A stretch of DNA of 64,000 bases from Mantis religiosa (lineage: Eukaryota > Arthropoda > Insecta > Mantodea > Mantidae): the NCBI GenBank assembly GCA_030765055.1, contig CM060947.1, positions 259,835,637 through 259,899,636 of the forward strand, given 5' to 3'. The notes below the pieces were generated by a model, which had not been told where the DNA came from, ran no database searches, and saw only the letters and a program-made list of their open reading frames with translations. The translations under genes and the position numbers were made by a program. Below are positions 23,278-34,325 of this stretch, piece by piece (positions within the stretch are counted from its first letter, which is position 1; every line of letters begins with the position of its first letter).

Positions 23278-23599
23278 GGTTCTTGGTAAAACTGCTTGAG
23301 TTTCTTTTTCATTTGACATATGAATTAATACCGTAAGTTGAATGTAACAAATATTATAGAGTTAAAACCTTGATATTCATTTATACTCTCTGTAGTTTGA
23401 AAGTCACGTGAATGGTAGTATTAGATATGGTTTCTAATTCATTAATTTTGTTTTCTCGCTATTGAAAGTTTCAGCATTTTTCATCATTTAAGATGCACCT
23501 TGTGTCGCAGTTTTAGTGTTAGACTAATGAAACATCCTACACACGTTTATAGAGACACGGTCAACATAAATCGCCCTGGGTTTCATTGAGAGATGCACA

Positions 23600-23833
23600 C
23601 TTTTACTTTAAAACACAGAAAACTCAAATGTTTGGCCAGAAAAGCCATATTCCTAGCTTTAAAAAATTCTGGAGCCTAAAGTTTTTGAGGCATAAAGAAA
23701 CCTAGGCAAATTCAAAAAATGGATATATTGGGAACCTCTTGTCAAATCATAAGACCAGAATTTATTTTATGCAAAGGACTTTTTAGGTGACGTAACAAAA
23801 ATAAATTTCAACATATTTTTTAAACTATCAAGG
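23600..23833 (-). mobile_element. Relic related to the TTAA element at 40.9 kb
   Basis: The reverse complement aligns with 41,070-41,220: TTTTGTTACGTCAC, AAAAAGTCC-TTGC, TCTGGTCT-A and the segment ending TTTCT-TGCCTC-AAAA. It is diverged and has no coding sequence or ends. SINE1 is inserted directly to its right. Confidence 0.6.
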
Positions 23834-23843
23834 AGATGGGTGG

Positions 23844-24085
23844 CCCCTTTTTTTTAATTTACGTCCTCCAAAGTTAGGTCATATCGGACGATAAATAAAA
23901 TGGGTAAAATGACGCTCAAATGAGTCCAGGCTCCATAGAACTTAGAGTTACATGACATTCGTCTTTTAGGATAAGAGAAACCCCGAAAAAAGACTTATTC
24001 ATGGAACTCACCCGGACCGAGATTCGAACTCGGGACCTCTTGAACTTGAGGCAAACATGCTACCATCTACGCTATCGAGGTGGGC
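23844..24085 (-). mobile_element. SINE1 copy with 10-bp target duplication
   Basis: Full reverse copy: T-rich end (the tail), satellite B-like body, then the head ending in the reverse of GCCCACCTCGATAGC. It is flanked by AGATGGGTGG (23,834-23,843) and AGATGAGTGG (24,086-24,095). Confidence 0.9.
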
Positions 24086-24309
24086 AGATGAGTGGTTGTT
24101 TACCAACACGTCTCACATGGCAACTACGGCCTTCGGGATATTCTCCCCCAACACGTGATGACCGGACCCATTTCTCAGGAGAAGGGGTACCCAGAGGGTA
24201 GGGTGACAGTGAAGATGGCGGTGAGGAGAGAGGGCCTACAGCTTATACAGTGGACTCAGAACCAAGTTGGGCATAGGGGATATTTCACATGTGCTAGACA
24301 GATGTGAAA

Positions 24310-24415
24310 GCGTACCGACATAAGATCGCCACACCAGAGCCGGGAGACGAACTCGGGAGCCTTTGCATTGGAGCCGCGAAACCACTGCGCTATCCACTAT
24401 CAAAGTGAAATTGAC
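24310..24415 (-). mobile_element. tRNA-like SINE fragment of another family
   Basis: The reverse complement reads GATAGCGCAGTGGTTTCGCG (A-box region) and CCCGAGTTCGTCTCCCGG (B box). It is unlike the SINE1, SINE2 and SINE3 heads. Immediately to its right is a SINE2 3' tail in forward orientation (24,430-24,480). Confidence 0.6.
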
Positions 24416-24429
24416 AAAATGTGGGCTTA

Positions 24430-25414
24430 ACAGTGCGTCCTACACACGGAGAGTGTGAAAGAACCAATTAATTTCCATTAATTGTACCTAATAGTGATCC
24501 GAACTATTAAGCCCGGGCCTTAAAGTACTTACAGCAAAGTAAGTCGTCATTAAGGTAGTTGTCTCATGTGCTTATGAGAACTCCTAGTGATTTACCGGGA
24601 AAAACACGAGACAGTTGTACCTAATAGTGGTCCGAACTATAAAGCCCGGGTCTTAAAGTACTTACAGCATAGTAAGTCGTCATTAAGGTAGTTGTCTCGT
24701 GTGTTTATGAGAACTCCTAGCGGTTTACCGGGAAAAACACGAGTCAGTTGTACCTAATAGTGGTCCGAACTATAAAGCCTGGACCTTAAAGTACTTACAG
24801 CATAGTAAGTCGTCACTAAGGTAGTTGTCTCATGTGTTTATGAGAACTCCTAGTGATTTACCGGGAAAAACACGAGACAGTTGTACCTAATAGTGGTCCG
24901 AACTATAAAGCCCGGGCCTTAAAGTACTTACAGCATAGTAAGTCGTCATTAAGGTAGTTGTCTCGTGTGTTTATGAGAACTCCTAGCGGTTTACCGGGAA
25001 AAACACGAGTCAGTTGTATCTAATAGTGGTCCGAACTATAAAGTCCGGGTCTTAAAGTACTTACAGCAAAGTGAGTCGTCATTAAGGTAGTTGTCTCATG
25101 TGCTTATGAGAACTCCTAGTGATTTACCGGGAAAAACACGAGACAGTTGTACCTAATAGTGGTACGAACTATAAAGCCCGGGCCTTAAAGTACTTACAGC
25201 ATAGTAAGTCGTCATTAAGGTAGTTGTCTCATGTGTTTATGAGAACTCCTAGTGGTTTACCGGGAAAAGCACGAGTCAGTTGTACCTAATAGTGGTCCGA
25301 ACTATAAAGCCCGGGCCTTAAAGTACTTACAGCATAGCAAGTCGTCATTAAGGTAGTTGTCTCGTGTGTTTATGAGAACTCCTAGTGGTTTACCGGGAAA
25401 AACACGAGTCAGTT
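24430..25414 (+). repeat. Satellite C array, 7 units of 133 bp, preceded by a SINE2 tail
   Basis: AGTTGTACCTAATAGTGGTC recurs every 133 bp (24,613, 24,746, 24,879 and on). Units carry TAAAGCCCGGGCCTTAAAGT, AGTAAGTCGTCATTAAGGTA, TATGAGAACTCCTAGTGGTT and CCGGGAAAAACACGAG. The first 50 bp are the SINE2 tail (GTGTGAAAGAACCAATTAAT), and the last unit runs into the SINE2 linker and tRNA-like part. Confidence 0.93.
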
Positions 25415-25592
25415 GGAGAATTTAATGTCATTTTGGCACGTTGGACATAGTAGCTCAAAGGTTTAGAGCTGCTGGACGGAGATCAAGAGATCAGTGTTTC
25501 AAATCCCGGCTATGGCATTGAATTTTTCAGTCTGCCTCTACTCCTTCATAGTGCGTCCGACACACGGTAGTTTGAAAGAATAATTAATTTTC
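25415..25592 (+). mobile_element. SINE2 tRNA-like part and tail after satellite C
   Basis: Linker GGAGAATTTAATGTCATTTT, then a tRNA-like part (TAGCTCAAAGGTTTAGAGCT ... GTTTCAAATCCCGGC), then the tail with CAGTCTGCCTCTAC, ACACACGGTAGTTTGAAAGA and ATAATTAATTTTC. Order and sequence match the copies at 32,141-32,448 and 48,950-49,190. Confidence 0.85.
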
Positions 25593-26945
25593 AACTACAA
25601 TATTGTTCATATATTTTACCGGGCCTTGACTTTACTAATATTAAGTCGTCAAAAGCGGTAATACATTTCATTGACGTAATCATGCAGCAGCCATGATTTT
25701 TCGTCTTGATGAATGGTGGTCTGTAAAAGGGCTTATCTAAAGAAAATTTTGTATTTTTATTTATGCTACTGAGAAATGCCAAAGTTGTGAAGAAAGTGAA
25801 AAAATGTCAATTAAAACATACTAGATAATGTTGATATATAAATAATTGTGTGCGGTAAAAAAGACACTCATCTGTCAAAGGTAAAAACGAAACTTTAAAC
25901 AAAGAGAAAACAAAGCAAAAGGTAATAAAACTATTCCTAATTTAGGGTAAAGCTTAAGGCAAGGAATGAGATCAATAAATGGTTTAAAAATATAAAATAA
26001 AGCAAAAATTAAAAAGTACGTGCTTTTAAGTAATAAAAGATAAATTGGAAAATCAAACAAAATATGAAATAATTGAAAGCTTAAAAAATACATTTGAAAG
26101 AAAAGTTTGAATAAATCAGAAAATTGTAAAAGCAATATAGATATAATGAAAATTAATTTTTAAAAATGTGTCTGCAATGCTGTTCTTTAATTCACAACTT
26201 TGTGGTTCATTGTCATTTCGAGTTGTGCATTGTTTCGTGAACATAATATCGAAACACGCTCGTCACAAAAACAAAAGAAATGCACTTCCATGACCTCCAC
26301 CAATTGTTTGTGACACTAGACTCGTAAATTTTGTAGCGTCAATCAAATGATATGTTAAATGACCTGTTGTACATTTCTTTTTTCTAATGAACGTTGAACA
26401 TGTTTATTGGATTCGCTAGTGCACCCGTCAGCTGTTAATTTAGTGGTTACAATCTGTGATCTCAACGATGATGTATTGTCGTAGTCATTATTTAAACATA
26501 TTTTTGTGCAACAATGCATATCTGCACTCATTATACACTTAAAATAGTTGTAGTATATCTAGCCTCGCTAGAAGGAACTGTTGTCGCTGCAAAGCGAGGT
26601 AAACAAATGAACGGTTCATGCAGGTTCTACGTTTACACTGGTGTTTGTGTAACTTTTGGTTATTACATTAAATTCACACAAATATTTACATTTCTAGAGT
26701 CTAGGGAGACCGGTAGATTTGAATGTCAGTATGCTAGACACCAGAGTGTATTAGTTTTATAGAAATATCATCGGTTTTCATATCTTTACTGTGATTTTGT
26801 TGCCTGCAGCTGGTTTACCTAAAGTTACATGTTTAGTTTTTTTAAAATTCAGTGCACAATTGCTTTACTTACCTCCTAAAAGGAACATAACTTTCTTACA
26901 TTACAAGTTCTAGCATCCAGAAGCATCAGTATCTACGAGAGTGGT
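25593..26945. other. Unassigned AT-rich sequence
   Basis: A-rich on the forward strand at 25,860-26,160. No recognised gene, repeat or transposon motif. Confidence 0.4.
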
Positions 26946-28023
26946 TTGTACACTTTTCGACCTCAACATGAAGATGGCAGCACTCGTAAATAAAAGCTGG
27001 CGAGTTTCGATGTATTTCTTCAGACACTTACTCACCAAAGTTACAGCCATTTTGGATGTTCAGTCGTTGTTTGAGTGAGTTTATGTGAGGTTTTTTATGA
27101 AAACGGACAAAGTCAAGTATCGGGCTGTCATTAAATATATATTTTTGAAAGGCAATACACCTACGTAAATCATAGATGAGTTGGATTCTGTGAATAGAGA
27201 CTCTGCACCATAATTTACCACAGGGAAATTGTGGGCAGCTGAATTTAAACATGCCGTAAGAGCTTGGGAGACGATGAACGTTCGGCAGGTCCAAAAACTG
27301 CAACTACCGACGGAAACATCGTCAAAGTTCACCAAATGTTTCTAGATGACAACCAAATTAAAGTGAGAGAGATAGCAGAGGCTATGAACGTGCCAAAAGA
27401 ACCTGTTTGTCACATATAAAATCAACGTTTAGACATGAGAAAGCAGTCCATACTTTGGGGCCGCGTTTGCTCACGTTAGACCAAAAACGTGTTCGAATGA
27501 ACATTTCCAACGCTCTGTTGGCGCAGTTTAGACGAAATAAATCCTAGTTCTTCTGCCGATTAATTACTGTAGATGAAACTTGAATAAAACATTATACGCC
27601 CGAAACAACAATACATCCAAACAGTGGACTGCAATGGGGGAACTGGCTCCGAAGTTTTCGGCTGAGAGAGCGATGGCAACTTTTTGGGATAGTTATTTTA
27701 ATAGATTATCTTCAAAAAGGAAAAGCCATTACAGGAGCATACTACACAACATTACTTGACAAGCTGAAGGCAGAACTTGCGGAAAAACGGCTACATTTGC
27801 AGAAAAATAAAATCTTGTTTCACCAAGACAACTCACCGCCTCACACCTAAGGGGTTGCAATGGCCAATGTCCACGAATTACGGTTTGAACTGCTTGACTC
27901 ACCAGATCCAGCCTCAAGCGACTTCTTTTTGTTCCCTCATTTCAAAATTGAAGTCGTAATTCACTAGCTTTTATTTACTAGTGCTGCGATCTTCATGTTG
28001 AGGTCGGAAACCTTTCAGACTGC
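26946..28023 (+). mobile_element. Mariner E1, heavily decayed
   Basis: The ends are inverted copies of TCGACCTCAACATGAAGATG followed by GCAGCACT. The forward transposase is readable only in pieces: KVKYRAVIKYIFLKGNTPT near 27,110, the linker AFAHVRPKTCSNEHF near 27,465, then NNNTSKQWTAMGELAP near 27,605 and a second-Asp region NLVSPRQLTASH near 27,810. Many stops and frameshifts are present. It is shorter than a full mariner because the C-terminal end is missing. The second copy is at 49,742. Confidence 0.82.
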
Positions 28024-29234
28024 CTTCGTATACTAGAACAACATTGCACGGAAGGTTCACGCTAGAACCGAATACCTGATACTGGAAATGCTGTAGCATT
28101 TGCAAGCAAAATGGTACACCCGATTGTTAACAAATTTTAAACTTCCGTTTCACTGTTGGACAGGATACATTGTAGGTCACCTTTAACATTGTTACTTCGT
28201 AAAGCTGTACGAAATAGCTATTCTTCAGTAGTTACAGTTTAATTCTAAAACCCACTTTAAATACATAATTTAATATTTTACCTGTTTATGATTATTTCAG
28301 GTTCGATACGATGACATTTCCCTCACTCCATGGGATTCTATTCCTAGGTGTATAGCAGTAATTTGTATTTGATCATGACGATATTAGCCTGGTTAGATCA
28401 ATGTATTCCCTCGTGAATCATTATCACATCAATTCAATTGCAATCTCTTGCGGTTTAAAGGAGGCCATGCCTCGGAAGTGTACGGTGGAATGTCAGTTGT
28501 TTTTGAACTTCTATGCAAACGAATGTTTGCACTCTACACTAAAATTTGCTTTTCTCTGCACTTATGTGAATATATTAGGCGTTGTACTCTATTATTCTTT
28601 ACTCAGATTGCACACAATGCATGGTTGAAGGCTCAGTTTGTAAAAAATGCATCAAAGCATTCCATAACATGAATTTTAAATAAGCAAAGCTGCAAATATA
28701 TAACACGCAGATTTCGTAACAAGCCCTGAGTTACAATTTCGCTATCATTGTTTAAACTTTACAACAATAAAAAATAAAAATATACCAACATGGTTAAATA
28801 CAAAGAATTGGACCTAGGATCGAAAGAGATGATAATCTGAGATTGGTTGCGCTATTATCGTCATTTGTTCCGGCGTGCGCATGAATATTTCACTTGGCGC
28901 CGGTTATGCGACCAGCCAATCATGTGACTCGCCAGCGCGCAAAAAACACGCTTCTTCTTCCTTTAGAGTTACAGAAATGTTGAGACATGTGATGCGCTTA
29001 GTTGTGTGGTTGCGGTTGCGTGCAGCTTGTTGTTGCAATGAAAGAACCGTTTTAGTTTATCTCAAATATTAAATGTATTGTTGTCTCCTTCATGATTATT
29101 CACATAAGAAATGTAGCGTGTGCAATAAATTTATCTAGTGATATGAATACAGCTCTATCGAGTATAGTCCACAAAATCAGTTTCCTTGGTTACTGCTAAA
29201 ATCAAGATGGTCCTCTGCATTAAATTAAGCACGA
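28024..29234. other. Unassigned sequence
   Basis: No recognised gene or repeat. Two overlapping open frames at 28,401-28,672 and one at 28,875-29,072 have no family motifs and no supporting structure. Confidence 0.4.
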
Positions 29235-29565
29235 CACGAACAGAGATCAGGGCTGTATGCTAGGTGTGGTAGCAGTTCGATTCCTCCCAGTTCCTGAATG
29301 CTTTCCATGATTTTTCTTGCAGTATAGGGTGTTACGTTGTCCTGCTGCAGTAGATCTCTACTTAGGTTAAATAATACTGGGCAGCTTCGTCTCAAAATTG
29401 CATGAACTCGTTCCAGTTGATGAGATTAAAGATCCGCATCAATCGCCCGCCCGTTTTGAACAAGCTCCCAGTGAATAACACCTTCAAAATTACACTAGAC
29501 GGAACATTACTTTGGAACCGAACTGATTTTTGAAGTGAAAACTTCTTTAGGCGCATTTAGCAATT
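29235..29565 (-). pseudogene. Mariner G4 transposase fragment
   Basis: The reverse strand encodes NFEGVIHWELVQNGRAIDAD, LERVHAILRRSCP, LLQQDNVTPYTARKIMESIQ and ELGGIELLPHLAYSPDL. This covers the region before the second catalytic Asp through the SPDL motif. It aligns with the 3' part of mariner G2 (55,890-56,170). It overlaps rather than continues the G1 piece at 31,021-31,246, so I treat it as a separate copy. Confidence 0.8.
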
Positions 29566-29814
29566 TTTGTGGGTAGTGAATTAAATTGAACCGTCACGCT
29601 GGAATATGTGACGCTCATTCGGGTGGAGTCGGCTCGAGTCGGCTCAATCCGAACTGCCCCACACTCATTCGTTATTTCAGTCTTATGTTTGACATACCGC
29701 TATACACCGTAGATGTTCTGTCGTACTCCACAGCGTATTAACAACATACATCCAGGTATGTTTTAACATGTTTCAAATACTATGAAAAATTCAGAAAACC
29801 TACAGGAGTTTCGT

Positions 29815-30490
29815 AGGGCCGTTCTTACAAACGTCTGTCAAGTGTCGGTAACCGATCCGGTTAGATAACCTTCTGTCATTTAACAAGTCGACAACATGTC
29901 AAATTCCACTTTAAACAATTATAATAATCATCAAAAGAAACAGATAATGTCACCCAAGTTCGGTATTTGAATAATTAAAACCATAATAACGAAAAATAAA
30001 ACGAGTGTGCTAATTGGAAACAAAAGTGTTAGGAATTCGTTAAAGGGATGTTTCATTTAAGAACTGGCTATTTTTATTGACAACTTCTCTTTATTGTGAG
30101 TAGTAAAACGTTAAACATCAATAAATTAAATGTAATAACATGTAAAAAATAAAATTATCTCGTATTAAAATGACGCTTTGCGTTTATTTTCATTTACAAC
30201 TTATAGGTTATGTTTTTCACAAACTCAAAGACCGACCGAGGTTCAAAAGATTTGATATATAAATTTTATTTTTATAGAAAAAAAAATTAAAATATATATT
30301 ATTTTGTTTGGAAAATACAAATCGACTGAAAAAGATCGATTTTATAAAAATATCGACTTCAATACATCGATGTTTTCCAGTAAATATCGATGTTTCGTAA
30401 CTATCGATGTCGAAGCCCTAACACTAACGGACGAAAATTATCCTTGGCCAAGTTGTCAGCGGGATGACCGACGTTTGTAAGAACGGCCCT
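29815..30490. mobile_element. MITE-like element of about 676 bp
   Basis: Terminal inverted repeats AGGGCCGTTCTTACAAACG at 29,815-29,833 and its exact inverse at 30,472-30,490, with weaker pairing for a few more bases. The interior is AT-rich and non-coding and includes several ATCGAT-type repeats near 30,330-30,410. I could not define a clear target duplication (GTA to the left, TTATA to the right), so the superfamily is open. Confidence 0.72.
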
Positions 30491-30636
30491 TATACTACTT
30501 AACCTCTTATTATATACGAATTTATAAATAATTTAGGTTATAGAAAGTGGAAGAATAAACCCAAACCAATGGCAAATTCCAACTTAAAAGGGAACACACC
30601 AACGCGCGCAGGAATAAATATTGTAAACGGAAGCGA

Positions 30637-31018
30637 ATGGAACCTCAACTAGTGAATTCTTGGATGCAGGATGAACCTAATGAGGAAATGGAAAGCATGC
30701 GAGTTCAAGAAAAAATTGCCGAACGGAAAAAAGCTATGGCGAACGAACTTTCGAGAAGATATCGTGAGAAGAATTGTCTCAATGCACTACAATCTTTTCA
30801 TGATGTTCATGGATCTGTTTATGAGCTACGATCCATGAATCTCAGATTGTCAGAACATCCACAAACTTAAACATTCCTCCTGATATACACGATGCTTGGG
30901 AAAATTCAAATATTGGAGCAAATGTTTCGTCGCCATTAAAAGAAGAAAATCAACTAATAGATGTTAAAATGTTTAGCTCGCAACTGGCCTCTTTGTGCAA
31001 GAAAGAGTGTCAACATTA
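30637..31018 (+). pseudogene. Unrecognised coding-like sequence with one frameshift
   Basis: The ATG at 30,637 has a reasonable context (AAGCGAATGG) and opens a hydrophilic frame: MEPQLVNSWMQDEPNEEMES, a Lys/Arg/Glu-rich helical stretch around EKIAERKKAMANELSRRYRE, and LQSFHDVHGSVYELRSMN. It stops at 30,870. Shifted by two bases from about 30,860, a frame continues NIPPDIHDAWENSNIGANVS and ends MFSSQLASLCKKECQH at 31,018. It has no transposon motifs. It could be a decayed host gene or retrocopy, or an exon. I cannot name it. Confidence 0.45.
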
Positions 31019-31020
31019 AT

Positions 31021-32140
31021 TCTTTTGTCCTGTGGTCTTCAACACACACAATTCTTTGTTAACGATTACTTTTGCAGCTTGGCGGGGATAAACATTTGCT
31101 TTGGGGCATCAGCGTTTCGGTAATATATCCATTTTTTGTCACAAGTGACAATTGTCCTGACAAATATAGTAACCATGGGATTAAGAATAAGCTGACCACA
31201 TAAATCCACTCTACGTTCACCTTATTTATGTATCAGTTCATGACGTAAAGATCTAAAGTAAGGGAGGGGATACAACCCCTACAGCTGTCGTGGTGCGGGC
31301 GCTGCGGACCCTTAGCACTCGTGGTACCACTGACGTTACCAGAGGAACCTCGGGCCGAACATTCGAGCTCCTCCCTGACTGGGAGCTGTTCGGATTGGGT
31401 TGGACTTGAGGGGGCAGTGTGTTCCCGACACCCACGGGAAATTGGGTACCTCCGGCCAGGCTACGGCCGCCCGGAGTAGATAGAGGGTTGCCTAATATGT
31501 CCCGGGTACTAGCCTGCAGAGCTAGTAGCTGGTGTGCTAGATCACTAGGCGGCCCTACCGAGATTTGGTAGCCGGTCCATTTTGGATAGGCGCGTAAGTG
31601 GCATATCCACTTCCGTCCTGTATGCCGTATGCTGCGGGGGGGGGGCGGCAGTTTAAAAAATAGGTACTGTCCTACGGTAAAAAACCCGTGAGGCCAGGGT
31701 TCTGGTCCTACGGGTCCAGGACTAATGGGTGTAGAACCTCTGACTCAGTATAATGACGAAAAGATCTACAGGTTCTGTATGATTTTCCAAATGTCTTAAT
31801 GTGGCGATGTAATATATCCTTTGATGTACCAAGATTGTATGAAAGCCTACGGGTACATTGCTGCGAATTTTCTCTCAAAACTTGGCATGTATCCTGAATA
31901 TTCCATACTTTAGGTCTTCCAGAACGTGGCAAATGTTTAGTGTTTTCTTCTCCATTGTTAAAACGTTGGAACCATCTCTGTACCACACGCTCACTAACGA
32001 CATCTTCTCCTTCCACTTCACATATTCTTCGAGCTGTGACAGCGACTTTATAATCTTGTTTCTAGTAGTGTTTTAGAAGTACTCTATGTTCAAACTTTGT
32101 TATCTCCATTTTGTGATTGTTTATTAACAACTGAAGACTG
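31021..32140 (-). mobile_element. Mariner G1, carrying an R-GC insertion
   Basis: Reverse strand. The 5' end (inverse of TTTATTAACAACTGAAGACTG) lies at 32,140 beside the SINE2 insertion. The N-terminal region runs to 31,760: EGEDVVSERVVQRWFQRFNN, LPRSGRPKVWNIQ. It resumes at 31,255 with HELIHK, GERRVDLCGQLILNPM and TCDKKWIYYRNADAPKQ, the first catalytic Asp region. Between them lies R-GC copy 2. Omitting it with one copy of the 9-bp duplication makes the frame continuous across the break. The 3' part after 31,021 is missing. Confidence 0.85.
31256..31759 (+). mobile_element. R-GC element copy 2, inserted in mariner G1
   Basis: A 504-bp insertion flanked by AAAGATCTA at 31,247-31,255 and 31,760-31,768. 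The GC-rich interior matches copy 1. A G-run lies at about 31,636-31,645. The right end includes ACTAATGGGTGTAGAACCTC. No transposase or reverse transcriptase is encoded, so it is a non-autonomous element of unknown family. The 9-bp duplication would suit a Mutator-type or LTR-independent mechanism, but this is inference. Confidence 0.8.
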
Positions 32141-32448
32141 GAAACGTAAGGGTTAACTATAAAGCCTGGACCTTAAAGTACTTACACGATGTAAGTCACC
32201 ATTAAGGTAGTTGTCTCATGTGTTTATGAGAACTCCTAGTGGTTTACCGGGAAAAACAAGAGTCAGTTGGAGAATTTAATGTTATATCGGCACGTTGGAC
32301 ATAGTAGCTCCATGGCAGAGCGGCTGGACGGAAACCAGAAGATCCATGGTTCAAATCCCGGATATGGCATTGAACTTTTCAGTCTGACTCTACGTTTCCA
32401 CAATTTAGCCTACACACGGCCAGTGTGAAAGAATAATTAATTTCCATT
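32141..32448 (+). mobile_element. SINE2 composite element: satellite C monomer, tRNA-like part, tail
   Basis: A 308-bp insertion flanked by the perfect 12-bp repeat AACTGAAGACTG (32,129-32,140 and 32,449-32,460). In order: one satellite C-like monomer (ACTATAAAGCCTGGACCTTA ... CCGGGAAAAACAAGAGTC), linker GTTGGAGAATTTAATG, tRNA-like part (TAGCTCCATGGCAGAGCGGC ... GGTTCAAATCCCGG) and tail ending GAATAATTAATTTCCATT. The paralogous mariner G at 52,775 is continuous across the same point, which confirms the insertion limits. Confidence 0.9.
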
Positions 32449-32493
32449 AACTGAAGACTGATACATGCTCGTAATCGACGCTATACTGGCTAT

Positions 32494-33303
<810 letters not shown>

Positions 33304-33312
33304 ACTAGCTAT

Positions 33313-34325
33313 GACATCCTATACATAGCATTGTTAAACCAATTTAATTCTCCAAAACACCAAAATCAGAAACCTATTTACTTATGAAACAGCCTAATAG
33401 TAGTACGTAATAAGGGGTTTGGTTGGTACTGTACTTCTGGACGATAGTGAAGTTAAATCATATTTGTAAATCACATTTACAAAACTTCGTTTTAGAGAGT
33501 GCACATATACTTTGTCTAGAAATTTTGTAGTCATGCTCGGAGGGCGCCAAAACAAAGTTTAGAAGTTTTAGACGAATTTTAAACAAGCTGTAGCATAGTT
33601 AAAAACTGAAAAAAATGTATAAAATTTCTAGGAAACAGAATTGAATGTGGCTTAAGATCAAATTTATTTTGACGTAATTCCAATAAACCAAGGCATCTTG
33701 CTCCAGACGCGTTATCTTGGGTAAAAAACAAAACAATCGCGGCGGGGCGCGAGCATTTGCATACGCTTTTCTTTTTTTTCTCGCCCGCCGCATGACGCGT
33801 AGCGAGGCCCAATAAAACGCCACAGGGATATACGTCCAAAATCGATTCGCTTGTCGAGCAAAATTATAAAGCATCGCATTTCATTGTCCTCTGGTACAAG
33901 CATTTAACAAAAATATCAACACAATGCTTTGAGTATTAATGAGATTTATTGGCGGAGAGACTGCGGCAATAACAATCGATCGATCTCCAATCACGTCAGA
34001 TCATTAATTTATTGTAGGCCTTTCCGATTTATGTATTTTTAAGATGAATGCAAGGCCCGTGTGGCTACTTGCACAGGAAGAATAACCAAAACGGAAGGAC
34101 AAAATGAAAAACAGAGGAAGGAATTGCAATAAGCTTAAACACTAACATCCTGTAAACCCTTTACAGTCTCAGGAGAAACAAATGAAGGGTCCAGGGGAAA
34201 ATACACGTGAGTCATTTTTTTCCCAAAATGAGTTTCACTTTTCATTGATTACTCCATGAGAATTACCATCTTTAGAGGTATAAAACAGGGAAATAACTGG
34301 TTAGTCATGTTTTTTTGACGTTTAT
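33313..34325. other. Unassigned sequence with a GC-rich patch
   Basis: No recognised gene. About 33,735-33,840 is GC-rich (GCGGCGGGGCGCG, TCGCCCGCCGCATGACGCG) against an AT-rich background. Overlapping reverse frames at 33,579-33,903 have no family motifs. Confidence 0.35.

Larger units (their letters stand above)
21850..23392 (+). mobile_element. Mariner D, Tc1/mariner-superfamily transposon split by a SINE
   Basis: TA flanks the element at 21,848-21,849 and 23,393-23,394. Long imperfect inverted ends of about 95 bp begin CAGGGTGTGTATAAATGAA on the left and mirror it on the right. Without the SINE1 insertion (22,141-22,367) and its duplicated 10 bp the element is about 1.3 kb. It is a different lineage from mariners A, B, E and G. 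Confidence 0.9.

Noticed and set aside
29235..31255. Mariner G4 as the missing 3' part of G1, split by a 1.45-kb insertion
   Set aside because: The two pieces overlap by about 45 bp in the family alignment instead of meeting at a short target duplication, so they are more simply two copies.
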